A DNA stretch of 32,021 nucleotides from Mediterranea sp. (in: CFB group bacteria) (GTDB lineage Bacteria; Bacteroidota; Bacteroidia; Bacteroidales; Bacteroidaceae), in assembly GCA_031261805.1 (NCBI GenBank), contig JAISIX010000261.1, positions 1 to 32,021 on the forward strand, in the 5' to 3' direction. The notes under the pieces are model-generated. The model did no database searches. It saw nothing but the letters and a program-made list of their open reading frames with translations, and was not told where the DNA came from. Each line of letters opens with the position of its first letter. Positions within the stretch are counted from its first letter, which is position 1. Made by a program: the position numbers and the translations under genes. Positions 22,696-30,961 of this stretch are shown here, one piece after another.

Positions 22696-25038
22696 TCAAT
22701 TTCTTATGATTAAGCTTTCGTCGGCAGGGGTAAGGTACCAGTCGAGGTTGGTATCTTGCGCTTGTGCCCAAGCAGCGAACTGGCTGTATGCCTTGGTGAT
22801 AAGGGTGCCCTCCTTGGGATAGGCAAAGCGCGCGGGCACGCAGAGCGCCCAAGTATTGTTGATGGCCTTGATGACATCGAGCACCTTGGGGTCGGCCAAC
22901 TGTCCACCGGCAGTAGCGATAGAGCCGAAGCGGTTCAGGTGAATCTCCATTCGTTTCTTGGCTCCTTGCGTATGGGCGATGAAGAAGTCGAGGTCTTCAG
23001 TAGCACTGGGCACTGCCATGGGTTTGTTCAGGCTGATGATGATCTCCAACGAATAGACATCCGGCAAGCTGGTGATGCCTGTGTTGAGCATTGTGCGATT
23101 GTCGGCATAGCCATAGATGTGATGGGCGTTGCCGAAGAGCGGAATCACCAGCTCGCTGCCCGCACTCTCGTAAGGTGCGTTCTCGAACAGGGTCGAAGCA
23201 TCTAGTGATGCGGTTCGCAAGGCGGCTCCCTCACCGAAGGAGACACTCTGCACATCGCTCTTGTTTATGCCGAATATCCGGAGGCCGGCACCCAGCACCA
23301 CGGAGGCACCCACGGCACGGAGGTCGATGGTGTACTTCAGCTCCGTCACGGCATTGGCGGCTGCAGGCATGTAGACATCGAGCACGATGTCGTTGAAGTC
23401 GTAGTCGCCGGCATTGGGATAGTTATCCTCGAAGGCATACGAGTAGACAATTGGGGCAGTCCCTACATCGTCGGGGGTATTGTCGTTGCCATAGCCCTCC
23501 TTGATGCACTCGGCATCGGCTGGCAGCAAGAAGTCGGCTTTCCCGGGATTGCAATAGGCGGCACCATCCTGCATATAGCTGACAAGCCAGTCCAATGCGC
23601 CCCATTGCCAATTGGGCGTACCCTCTTCGACCTTGCTGCCTTCTACCTCGCAGAATACATTGTTGAGGATGGAATAGTTGCCCCAATTCAGGTCATTGGC
23701 CAGCTTACCCAACCGGATGAGGGCGGCTCCCGTGGTAGGGCCTGTGACGTTGCGGGCCATGCTGGCCTCACCCGTGCAGACGAGCATGGACTGGGCTTCC
23801 ATCTCGACATCCCCGTTATTGCCCGACGAGAGCAGCGTCTCACAAATGGTTTCGGAGGTATGCCCCAGCAGGAGCGACCCAAACTTGAGTGTGTTCGACT
23901 TGAGATAGCAGGCGTTGGCCAACTTTGTATTATTATTGGCGTTAAGCTCATCAACCTCCATCGTTCCGTGATTGGCCAATCCTACACTTCCGGACACATT
24001 GGTGGCCGATGTATAAGTATCCAAGCGCAACGTACCGTAGTTGTAAAACGTCCCTCCGTTAAGCTCCAACACGCTACACTCTATCAAGCCGGCATTATAC
24101 TCCATGTTCTCCAACGAGCCATTGCTCATTTCCAGTTTTCCACCTCCAGTAATGGTTCCACCTGCCAACACGGTAAAATAACAACCACCACTGAGCTTGA
24201 ATGTTTGCCCGTCGGCAATCACCAGCGTTCCGCCATTTTCTATGATAAGCTCACCGATGCTATAGAACTCTGTCGGCTTGTTCACCGTCCATACACAGCC
24301 AGCCGGCACGATGAGCTTCACACTTTTCGCTCCTCCACTGGTACCATTTAGAGACAGAGCCATATCCGTCTCACCCGTGGGGAGTTTGAACCAACGGTCC
24401 TCTTCGCCGAACATAGGAATGTCCCCATATCCCCATGCCGCATTCGCTCCCAAGTCCCAACCGGGCTGCGTCTCGGCGGCTATGGCCTTCTTAGCGGCTA
24501 TAAAGTCGGCTGTATAAGGTGCGTTGATGGTAGGTATAGCCGTCTCCACCGCCCTCGTAGCCGAGCGAGTGTTTGCCACACGGTCGCCGAAATGGGCTGT
24601 CACCGCACCGTTCGTCACCACTGTCGGCTGTACCAAGTAGCGCCCATGGGCATCTACCCGGGCCACAAACACTCTTTCGAGCGCTGCGGGGCAGTCCATC
24701 ATGAGTGCCAAGGCGTTTTCGTTGCTCGCCTCTCCTTGCGCCAACAACTTAGCACCCGCAGACGCGTTCAGTGGATTGGCATCGTAAATACGTATAGGAT
24801 ATACCGTACCGGCATCCCCCTTCACAGAGACGCGCGCCGATATCTTTTGCGACAGAGTCCAGTCGCCAGTAGGATCGACCCCTTTCACGGGGAATGTTTC
24901 TTCGTAGATAGTTTGTAGCTGCTCTGCGTCCAACAGATTCCTTTCGCTATCCACACATCCGGCTCCAAGCACAGTCAATGCTGCTACTGCCGGTAGTCTC
25001 AAGTACTGCACAAAAAGATTCTCCTTCATGACTCTCAT
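22696..25038 (-). CDS. LruC-domain lipoprotein
   Basis: This 780-residue protein has a lipoprotein signal ending LGAGC (Cys28) when started at 25038; an ATG at 25029 is also possible. Residues about 60-180 look like a beta-sandwich. The middle (about 230-470) is rich in repeated short beta strands (TLVIADGQTFKLSGGC, GTITGGGKLEMSN), suggesting a beta-helix-like stack. From about residue 535 the LruC domain follows, with the hallmark FEDNYPNAGDYDFNDIV (a Ca-binding-like acidic motif). It is probably a surface or matrix protein. It lies downstream of a C11 peptidase gene in the same direction. Confidence 0.8.
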   Translation of the reverse strand: MRVMKENLFVQYLRLPAVAALTVLGAGCVDSERNLLDAEQLQTIYEETFPVKGVDPTGDWTLSQKISARVSVKGDAGTVYPIRIYDANPLNASAGAKLLAQGEASNENALALMMDCPAALERVFVARVDAHGRYLVQPTVVTNGAVTAHFGDRVANTRSATRAVETAIPTINAPYTADFIAAKKAIAAETQPGWDLGANAAWGYGDIPMFGEEDRWFKLPTGETDMALSLNGTSGGAKSVKLIVPAGCVWTVNKPTEFYSIGELIIENGGTLVIADGQTFKLSGGCYFTVLAGGTITGGGKLEMSNGSLENMEYNAGLIECSVLELNGGTFYNYGTLRLDTYTSATNVSGSVGLANHGTMEVDELNANNNTKLANACYLKSNTLKFGSLLLGHTSETICETLLSSGNNGDVEMEAQSMLVCTGEASMARNVTGPTTGAALIRLGKLANDLNWGNYSILNNVFCEVEGSKVEEGTPNWQWGALDWLVSYMQDGAAYCNPGKADFLLPADAECIKEGYGNDNTPDDVGTAPIVYSYAFEDNYPNAGDYDFNDIVLDVYMPAAANAVTELKYTIDLRAVGASVVLGAGLRIFGINKSDVQSVSFGEGAALRTASLDASTLFENAPYESAGSELVIPLFGNAHHIYGYADNRTMLNTGITSLPDVYSLEIIISLNKPMAVPSATEDLDFFIAHTQGAKKRMEIHLNRFGSIATAGGQLADPKVLDVIKAINNTWALCVPARFAYPKEGTLITKAYSQFAAWAQAQDTNLDWYLTPADESLIIRN

Positions 25039-25107
25039 CCATTGTTTTGTTTATGCACTTCACCTTTCCTATGGCCATCACTATGGCAGGCAAAGCAATC
25101 AATAATA

Positions 25108-25115
25108 CAAATATA
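25108..25115 (-). promoter_or_regulatory. -7 element of the LruC gene
   Basis: TATATTTG on the minus strand fits TAnnTTTG, 69 bp before the ATG at 25038. The LruC gene may therefore also be transcribed separately from the upstream peptidase gene. Confidence 0.5.
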
Positions 25116-25184
25116 GACAAGTTAGATGGATATAAAGTACAAGTACCGAAGCTTTCTGGTTCGAGTTTAACAAACTTTATGAAG

Positions 25185-26366
25185 TTACCACCCCGTCTGG
25201 CTCCATCCGGCAACCGAGTACCAATCAACGTGTTGCTGGTAGTAGCTATTGATGGCGAAAGCGTCGGCACGAGGGATATAGCTGGAGAGACCGGCAAAAC
25301 CAGTCATAAGGAAAGAGCCGGCAAATTGAGAATAATTGGTAGCTGTACTCTTGGCATACTTCACGGCGTTACCGAATACTTTGTGCCAAGCTTGATAATC
25401 GGCATTGGAGGCGACAGAGCGGATAAAACCATCAAGGTCGTAATAGCCCACAAAATCCGTACGTCCGGCCCGACGGTCATAGTCCAGGATACCGGAGGTA
25501 GAGATGCTGGCCCCACCTTGTATGTACTTAGGCAGGATGGAAGCCGTAGCAGCGGCCAAGGCCTCCAACTGCGAAGTATCCACTACCGAAAGGGAAGCAC
25601 CATACTCCCATTCGGAACTTAAATTCTCGTAGTTGGCTTGGTAATAATCATAGTAGGCACTTGCCGTAGCCATCGCTACGCTCTCCGCGTTGCCGGCCGA
25701 GAACATAGCGGGCACCATCGTCTGATAGGGAGCACCCGGCCCAGGTATCTCGGTAGGCGAACCGATGATGTACGAAGCCCGGTCGCGCAACTGATAGGCG
25801 ACCTCCACGGCTTGCATAAAGCAGGCGTCGAAAAGGATGAAATCGAGATGAGGAGCGGCAGCCAAGGCCGTATGCAAGTCGGCGATGCTCATATAGCTGG
25901 AACCGGAGTAGTCCTGTCCCCACCAACGAGTCTGGCTGCTGGGCGACTTCATCCATCCATCGCCATGTGACCACAGCACCAACCCGTAACTTTCGGCCGG
26001 ATAGCGGGAGAAAGCTTCGTTCAGCACATCTTTCATGACGTTGATATCCACTGAGTTTTGCGAAGGGTATGAATGGATGAGTTCCTCTTCCCCGTTCTGG
26101 TTGATTCGAACCAAGCGGTCGTAGTCGCCGGAAGAGCCACCGACATTATCGAAATAGACCAGCAAGTTATAGTTGCCCGCATTGACCTCCCGGACACCTT
26201 GCTTTATCTCAGCCAAGTCATCGTCAGGGAATCCATTAGCACCCAAGCTATTGTCTCCTGCGATGTAGACCAGCACCGTACGCTTTAGCAACACCGGTTC
26301 ATCATCGTGATGACAGGCCGAAACGAGTGGCAACAGACACGCCAACAGATACCATATTCTTTTCAT
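25185..26366 (-). CDS. Clostripain-family (C11) cysteine peptidase lipoprotein
   Basis: The ATG at 26366 follows an unusually good AAGGAGGG ribosome binding site and starts a lipoprotein signal ending LVSAC (Cys18), giving 393 residues. The C11 catalytic pair is His134 (LWSHGDGW) and Cys182 (LFDACFM), with the upstream VLVYIAGDNSL motif and DD-rich segment of the family. C11 enzymes such as clostripain and fragipain cleave after Arg or Lys, often processing surface or secreted proteins. It is followed by the LruC lipoprotein gene 146 bp downstream, a possible substrate or partner by inference only. Confidence 0.88.
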   Translation of the reverse strand: MKRIWYLLACLLPLVSACHHDDEPVLLKRTVLVYIAGDNSLGANGFPDDDLAEIKQGVREVNAGNYNLLVYFDNVGGSSGDYDRLVRINQNGEEELIHSYPSQNSVDINVMKDVLNEAFSRYPAESYGLVLWSHGDGWMKSPSSQTRWWGQDYSGSSYMSIADLHTALAAAPHLDFILFDACFMQAVEVAYQLRDRASYIIGSPTEIPGPGAPYQTMVPAMFSAGNAESVAMATASAYYDYYQANYENLSSEWEYGASLSVVDTSQLEALAAATASILPKYIQGGASISTSGILDYDRRAGRTDFVGYYDLDGFIRSVASNADYQAWHKVFGNAVKYAKSTATNYSQFAGSFLMTGFAGLSSYIPRADAFAINSYYQQHVDWYSVAGWSQTGW

Positions 26367-26409
26367 AAAGTTCCCTCCTTGTATGTTTGACAACTAACTT
26401 AATAGGGTG

Positions 26410-26417
26410 CAAAGATA
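26410..26417 (-). promoter_or_regulatory. -7 element of the C11 peptidase gene
   Basis: TATCTTTG on the minus strand fits TAnnTTTG, 43 bp before the start codon. The terminator of the upstream gene lies directly next to it (26422-26451), where a -33 element would be. Confidence 0.6.
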
Positions 26418-26421
26418 AAAA

Positions 26422-26451
26422 AAAGAGAGATACGGTGGCGTATCTCTCTTT
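26422..26451 (-). terminator. Rho-independent terminator of the small secreted protein gene
   Basis: Perfect 12-bp stem AAAGAGAGATAC / GTATCTCTCTTT with a six-base loop, followed on the minus strand by a run of T. It lies 22 bp after the stop of the gene at 26474. Confidence 0.85.
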
Positions 26452-26473
26452 ATATCTTAACATTTCAAGAGCG

Positions 26474-26878
26474 TCATTGTTCTTCGGGCTTCACGAACTT
26501 GAAGCGGCCAACTTCGAGATTCTGCACCATGGTGCTCTGTCCTTTCTTATACTTGGCCATCAAACGAGAGGATTCTTTCTGGAGCTTTGCTTTGCTCTCG
26601 GAGAAGTAAATCATGCAGGTGCTGTTCTGCAACAGGTGATTGTCCTCCACAAAGTTCTTCAGCTGGTAGCTGTACATCTCGCGGTGCATCAGGAACCCTT
26701 CTTTGGTAAGGCTGGCGCTATCCAGCAGTTGGATGTCGGTGAAGTAGACTACCGTATCGGTAAACGAAGCCGCTACGCCAAAGGCATAAACAGTTTTGGG
26801 TGCTTCCTTCTTGAGGGTGGCAGCCGAGCAAACGGTGAACACGAGCGCTACGGCAAAGAGTATCTTCATGTATTTCAT
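26474..26878 (-). CDS. Small exported protein of unknown function
   Basis: This protein of 134 residues (ATG at 26878; an ATG three codons later is also possible) has a signal peptide, KILFAVALVFTVCSAATLKK. The mature part of about 110 residues contains YFTDIQLLDSAS and ends with KFVKPEEQ. I do not recognise a domain; similar small periplasmic proteins are common in Bacteroides near rpoD. It has its own promoter and terminator. Longer in-frame extension upstream would enter the rpoD terminator and is rejected. Confidence 0.8.
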   Translation of the reverse strand: MKYMKILFAVALVFTVCSAATLKKEAPKTVYAFGVAASFTDTVVYFTDIQLLDSASLTKEGFLMHREMYSYQLKNFVEDNHLLQNSTCMIYFSESKAKLQKESSRLMAKYKKGQSTMVQNLEVGRFKFVKPEEQ

Positions 26879-26905
26879 ATACGTGGGAATAAGTTTTATT
26901 GGGAG

Positions 26906-26913
26906 CAAAGGTA
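26906..26913 (-). promoter_or_regulatory. -7 element of the small exported protein gene
   Basis: TACCTTTG on the minus strand fits TAnnTTTG, 27 bp before the start codon. It sits next to the rpoD terminator. Confidence 0.6.
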
Positions 26914-26918
26914 AGAAA

Positions 26919-26948
26919 AAAGGGCCGAACCCCACAGTGGGTCGACCC
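26919..26948 (-). terminator. Rho-independent terminator of rpoD
   Basis: On the minus strand GGGTCGACCC pairs with GGGTTCGGCCC with one bulge, followed by TTTTTT. It lies 30 bp after the rpoD stop codon. Confidence 0.75.
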
Positions 26949-26978
26949 AGTTTTTCTTTCAGAAATTGATATTCTCAC

Positions 26979-27839
26979 TTATCCCAAGTAAGATTTGAGC
27001 AATTTACTACGATTACTGTTTCTTAATCTTCTTATTGCCTTTTCCTTAATCTGGCGAACGCGCTCACGAGTGAGGCCAAACTTATCGCCGATTTCTTCTA
27101 ATGTCATTTCCTGTTGTCCGATACCAAAGAACATCTGTATGATGTCCTTTTCCCTATCGGTTAACGTAGAAAGTGCTCTATCAATTTCCCTCGCAAGAGA
27201 CTCATTAACCAAAGAGCGGTCCGCCATAGGCTAATCATCGTTTACCAACACATCCAGCAGGCTGTTGTCCTCTCCTTCCACAAAAGGTGCGTCGACCGAT
27301 ATGTGGCGGCCAGATACCTTCAGCGTATCGGAGATTTTCTCAACCGGAATCTCCAGCTCGTCAGCCAGCTCCTCGGGAGAAGGGCGACGTTCGTTTTCCT
27401 GCTCGAACTTAGAGAAGGCTTTGCTGATTTTGTTCAGCGAGCCAACTTGGTTCAAGGGGAGACGGACGATACGCGACTGCTCTGCCAAAGCTTGCAGAAT
27501 AGACTGGCGAATCCACCAAACTGCGTAGCTGATAAACTTGAATCCACGTGTCTCGTCGAATTTCTCTGCGGCCTTGATTAGTCCTAAATTACCCTCATTA
27601 ATCAAGTCGGGCAGGCTCAAGCCTTGGTTTTGGTACTGTTTGGCCACAGATACAACGAAACGTAGATTGGCACGTGTCAGCTTCTCTAATGCTACGCGGT
27701 CACCTTTGCGAATGCGTTGAGCGAGTTCCACTTCTTCCTCGACTGTAATCAGGTCTTCGCGGCCGATTTCCTGCAGATACTTGTCCAGTGAAGCACTCTC
27801 TCTGTTAGTGATACTTTTGGTAATCTTTAGTTGTCTCAT
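26979..27839 (-). CDS. rpoD: Primary sigma factor RpoD interrupted by an in-frame TAG
   Basis: The full frame is 286 sense codons plus one internal stop position, which equals the length I recall for Bacteroides RpoD. Residues 1-202 hold region 1.2, sigma-2 ([33 protein letters not shown]) and sigma-3. Codon 203 is TAG (27231-27233), where Bacteroides RpoD has Ser (VNDDSPMADRS, from memory). Codon 204 is Pro, then an ATG (27227-27225) opens residues 205-286 with the whole sigma-4 domain ([17 protein letters not shown]). No frameshift exists. A sequencing error, a suppressed stop, or separate synthesis of two parts by reinitiation are all possible. The -7 element is at 27863-27870. Confidence 0.9.
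27231..27233 (-). other. In-frame amber codon inside rpoD
   Basis: Reading the minus strand, the codons are GTA AAC GAT GAT TAG CCT ATG GCG. A single base change from TCG (Ser) to TAG would explain it. Other genes in the window (GH13, patatin, asnA, MATE) end in TAG, so TAG is not generally reassigned here. Confidence 0.9.
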
Positions 27840-27862
27840 TCCTTAAAAACAAATTTGGTGTG

Positions 27863-27870
27863 CAAAGTTA
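27863..27870 (-). promoter_or_regulatory. -7 element of rpoD
   Basis: TAACTTTG on the minus strand fits TAnnTTTG, 23 bp before the ATG at 27839. Confidence 0.55.
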
Positions 27871-27936
27871 GTACAAATAATCCGTTCGTGAACATCATTT
27901 AAACTAATTTTGCACTATAACTCTACCTATACAACA

Positions 27937-27977
27937 AGAAAGGATGCAGACATGTTGCATGCCTGCATCCTTTTTTT
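27937..27977 (-). terminator. Terminator after the HtrA protease gene
   Basis: AGGATGCAG (27941-27949) pairs with CTGCATCCT (27963-27971). A T-rich run follows on both strands, stronger on the plus strand. Given the genes, it should end the htrA transcript on the minus strand. Confidence 0.7.
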
Positions 27978-28034
27978 CATTTCATTAGCTTCTCGGCGAA
28001 TAACTTTATTCGTCAACCCTTACGGGTAGAGATA

Positions 28035-29597
28035 CTATTCGTCCTTCTGCGTGAGGTCTACAGCATAGTAACTCTTGCGTCCGGAGGGGAAGATACCGCT
28101 GAGGAAGAGCACCTGTTGGGGCGACTTCACGGCAGCCTTCAACGCATCCTCCAAATCACTTACATCCTTCATCGGCTGGCCGTTGGCTTGCAAGATGATG
28201 AAGCCCTTGCGCACGCCAGCATCGGCCATCTTACCCGAGGTGACACCTGTCACTTGCAGACCATAGCTCAGTCCCAGCTGCTTCTTCTGGTCGGAAGTGA
28301 GCGACTTAAAGGCAGCGCCCAGCACTTCCATGCCCTCTTCCTTCACCACTTTGGTGGTACCCTGCTCGTTCTTCAGCACTACCTCCACGGTCTTCTCTTT
28401 CTTGGCACGCAACAGTTTCACTTGTACCTTGTCGCCCGGGCGGTGCTTAGCCAAGCTACCTTGCAAATCGGCCATGTTAACTATCTTTTGACCGTCAAGA
28501 CCTATGATGACATCGTCTACCTTAATATCGGCCGACGCAGCTGAGCCACCATCTACAATCTCACGCACCCATACGCCATCTACAGCGCCCAGCTCTTTAC
28601 GCTTCTCGCCGAAGGTCATGCTGCCTCTCTTATCGTCGATAGGTTGATCGTCCATCATATTTCCATCACCAGTCAAAGAGGTACCCTTAATACCCAACAT
28701 AGCACGCTGCACAGTACCGTATTTCTTCAGGTCGCTCACCACCTTGGTCACCAAGCTGGAGGGGATGGCAAATCCGTAGCCGGCGTAAGCGCCCGTCGGT
28801 GAAGAGAGCACGGCATTGATGCCTACCAACTCACCTCGGGTATTCACCAGCGCACCACCACTATTGCCTTGGTTGATGGCGGCATCCGTCTGGATAAATG
28901 ATTCAATGCCACCATTCTTGGCATAGATACCCAATGTACGTGCTTTAGCACTCACGATACCAGCCGTAACGGTCGACGTGAGGTTGAAGGGGTTTCCCAC
29001 GGCCAGCACCCACTCACCTACCTTCAGTGCATCCGAGTCGCCGATGGGAAGTGTCGGGAAATCGTCTCCTTCAATCTTCACCAGAGCGAGGTCTGTACTG
29101 GGGTCTGTACCTATCACGCGTCCTTTAAACTCACGGTTATCGTTCAGCTTCACCACAATCTCGTCGGCTCCGTCAATAACGTGGTTGTTCGTCACGATGT
29201 AGCCATCCTTGGAGATGATGACGCCCGAACCGAAACCTATACGGGGCTGGGTCTGTACTTGTCGTTGCTGACGCCCGCCACCGTCGCCAAAGAAGAAGCT
29301 GAAGGGATCGGGCACATCCTGTATCACCGTCTTCGACTCTTGGGTCGACTTTATATGTACCACCGCGTGAACGGCTATCTCGGCCGCTTGAGTGAGGTCC
29401 ACCGGTTGGGCATTTGTCATATCGTACGCTGCCAGCTTCACGTTGGGGTTCTGCTGAAAGGTGTCGTAGAAAGAAGTTTCTTGATTCGTTTCGTGGGCCA
29501 GCAATACCTTGTAGGTAGTCAACCCTGCAACACCTGCACTGAGGAGCACCACTGCTCCCACTCCCAAAATGCTTTTTGTTGTCCGTTTCATGATCAT
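28035..29597 (-). CDS. HtrA/DegP-family serine protease (Do type)
   Basis: This 520-residue protein (starts at 29597 or 29591) has an N-terminal signal or membrane anchor, ILGVGAVVLLSAGVAG. The trypsin-like domain has the triad His139 (VTNNHVI), Asp169 (STDLALVK) and Ser246 (QGNSGGA). Two PDZ domains follow (about 330-410 and 425-510). It should act in the periplasm as protease and chaperone for misfolded envelope proteins. A hairpin precedes it and a terminator follows. The gene lies between the epimerase and rpoD, an order also known in B. thetaiotaomicron, as far as I recall. Confidence 0.94.
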   Translation of the reverse strand: MIMKRTTKSILGVGAVVLLSAGVAGLTTYKVLLAHETNQETSFYDTFQQNPNVKLAAYDMTNAQPVDLTQAAEIAVHAVVHIKSTQESKTVIQDVPDPFSFFFGDGGGRQQRQVQTQPRIGFGSGVIISKDGYIVTNNHVIDGADEIVVKLNDNREFKGRVIGTDPSTDLALVKIEGDDFPTLPIGDSDALKVGEWVLAVGNPFNLTSTVTAGIVSAKARTLGIYAKNGGIESFIQTDAAINQGNSGGALVNTRGELVGINAVLSSPTGAYAGYGFAIPSSLVTKVVSDLKKYGTVQRAMLGIKGTSLTGDGNMMDDQPIDDKRGSMTFGEKRKELGAVDGVWVREIVDGGSAASADIKVDDVIIGLDGQKIVNMADLQGSLAKHRPGDKVQVKLLRAKKEKTVEVVLKNEQGTTKVVKEEGMEVLGAAFKSLTSDQKKQLGLSYGLQVTGVTSGKMADAGVRKGFIILQANGQPMKDVSDLEDALKAAVKSPQQVLFLSGIFPSGRKSYYAVDLTQKDE

Positions 29598-29628
29598 ATA
29601 TTCTTTAAAGTGTTAATATCAACTATCG

Positions 29629-29650
29629 TTTTAACTTTACGACGTTAAAA
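29629..29650 (-). promoter_or_regulatory. Inverted repeat upstream of the HtrA protease gene
   Basis: TTTTAAC (29629-29635) and GTTAAAA (29644-29650) are perfectly complementary with an 8-base spacer, 32 bp before the start codon. No TAnnTTTG element is clear in this region, so a different sigma factor or an operator is possible. Confidence 0.35.
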
Positions 29651-29778
29651 TAAGGGGAAATATCTTTCCGTTCGTCCGTTTTGGTTGCTTTTTTGTTCAC
29701 TTTTAACAGAGGCTATTTAGAGCTTAACAGGGGTTAACGACGGATAATCTCTTTTTTGCATTCGTTCATTCTCTAAGG

Positions 29779-29795
29779 GCGTTAACAATTAACGC
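29779..29795 (-). terminator. Short hairpin at the end of the epimerase gene
   Basis: GCGTTAA and TTAACGC with a three-base loop overlap the epimerase stop codon. The hairpin is short and without a strong T-run. Confidence 0.35.
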
Positions 29796-30952
29796 GTTAC
29801 CACCCCGATGCCCGGCAAATCGTTCAGCGTAATCTTCCCTTTCACCACCTCCATGCCTCGGAAGCGGTCGTTGGCGATGAGCAGGTTGCCGTCCAGGTCA
29901 GCGAAGTCGACCAAGGGAGAGAACTGTGCTGCGGCAGAGACAGCGCAGGAGGTCTCTGTCATGCAGCCTACCATCGCCCTCATGCCGAGCGCATGGGCCA
30001 CAGTCACCATCTGACGCGCCTCGCGCATACCGGTACACTTCATCAGCTTAATGTTGATACCGTTGAAAGCCCCTTTCATACGCGGCACGTCGACAAGGCG
30101 TTGCAAAGACTCGTCGGCGAAGATAGGCAAAGGGCTACGCTCTGTTAGCCAAGCGCTGTCGTCGAGCCGTTCCTTGGGTAGGGGTTGCTCCACCATCACT
30201 ACACCTTGGCCCTTGAGCCAATGTAACATGTCGAGTGCCCGGCTCCGGTCGGTCCACCCTTGGTTGGCATCTACGGCGATGGGGAGGTCGGTTACCGAGC
30301 GGATGGTCTCTATCATCTGCTTGTCATTGTCGCGCCCCAGCTTCACCTTGAGGATGTTGAACCGGTCGGCACATTCCTTTGTCTTCGCACGCACTACGTC
30401 AGGCGTGTCGATGCCGATGGTGAAAGTGGTGGAGGGAGCTTTCGTCTTGTCCAACCCCCACAGCTTGTACCACGGGGCGCCGAGGAGCTTCCCCACCAAG
30501 TCGTGCAGGGCGATATCCACCGCCGCCTTGGCAGCTGTATCGCGAGGCGAAAGGCTGTCGACGTATGCCAATATGTCTTCAAGCTGGAAAGGGTCGGCAA
30601 ACTGTTCGAGGTCCACCTTCTGCAAGAAGCTCATCACGCTCTCCATCGTCTCGCCGAGATAGGGCGGCATGGAGGCTTCACCGTAGCCGGTCAGCCCTTC
30701 ATAGGTTATCTCTACCTGCACATCGGGAGTGGTGGTACGCGAGTAGGTGGCCACGGTAAAGACATGTTTCAGTTTCAATTCGTAGGGGAAGAAGGTCATC
30801 TTCATCCTCTCACCCGTGCTACCTTGGTTGATAGAAAAGCCTGTCGTAGCCGGCTCACGGCTCCATGCCTGCTCAGCCACAGCAGCAGGTGCCAAAGCGG
30901 CCAAAGCCGCCGTCTTCAGAAATGCCCGTCTGTTTTGCATATCGTTGTTCAC
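29789..30952 (-). CDS. Dipeptide epimerase (L-Ala-D/L-Glu type), exported
   Basis: This 387-residue enolase-superfamily protein has a twin-arginine-like signal (NRRAFLKTAALAAL) with cleavage likely near residue 27. The muconate-lactonizing subgroup residues are Lys202/Lys204 (KVK), metal ligands Asp228, Glu255 and Asp280, and Lys302 (INIKLMK). The DLDG motif (Asp352 and Asp354) binds the dipeptide amine in known epimerases. It interconverts the Glu stereocentre of murein-derived dipeptides. It lies 9 bp after the NlpC/P60 gene. The homologue in B. thetaiotaomicron has been studied as a dipeptide epimerase; the precise substrate here is inferred. Confidence 0.9.
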   Translation of the reverse strand: MNNDMQNRRAFLKTAALAALAPAAVAEQAWSREPATTGFSINQGSTGERMKMTFFPYELKLKHVFTVATYSRTTTPDVQVEITYEGLTGYGEASMPPYLGETMESVMSFLQKVDLEQFADPFQLEDILAYVDSLSPRDTAAKAAVDIALHDLVGKLLGAPWYKLWGLDKTKAPSTTFTIGIDTPDVVRAKTKECADRFNILKVKLGRDNDKQMIETIRSVTDLPIAVDANQGWTDRSRALDMLHWLKGQGVVMVEQPLPKERLDDSAWLTERSPLPIFADESLQRLVDVPRMKGAFNGINIKLMKCTGMREARQMVTVAHALGMRAMVGCMTETSCAVSAAAQFSPLVDFADLDGNLLIANDRFRGMEVVKGKITLNDLPGIGVVTR

Positions 30953-30961
30953 TAAGTATTA

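Noticed and set aside
27231..27233. General reassignment of TAG to a sense codon
   Set aside because: Several well-bounded genes here end in TAG at the expected length (patatin, GH13, MATE, asnA), so TAG works as a stop.
26979..27839. Frameshift in rpoD
   Set aside because: Both parts are in the same frame and the total of 286 codons matches the expected length; only one codon differs.
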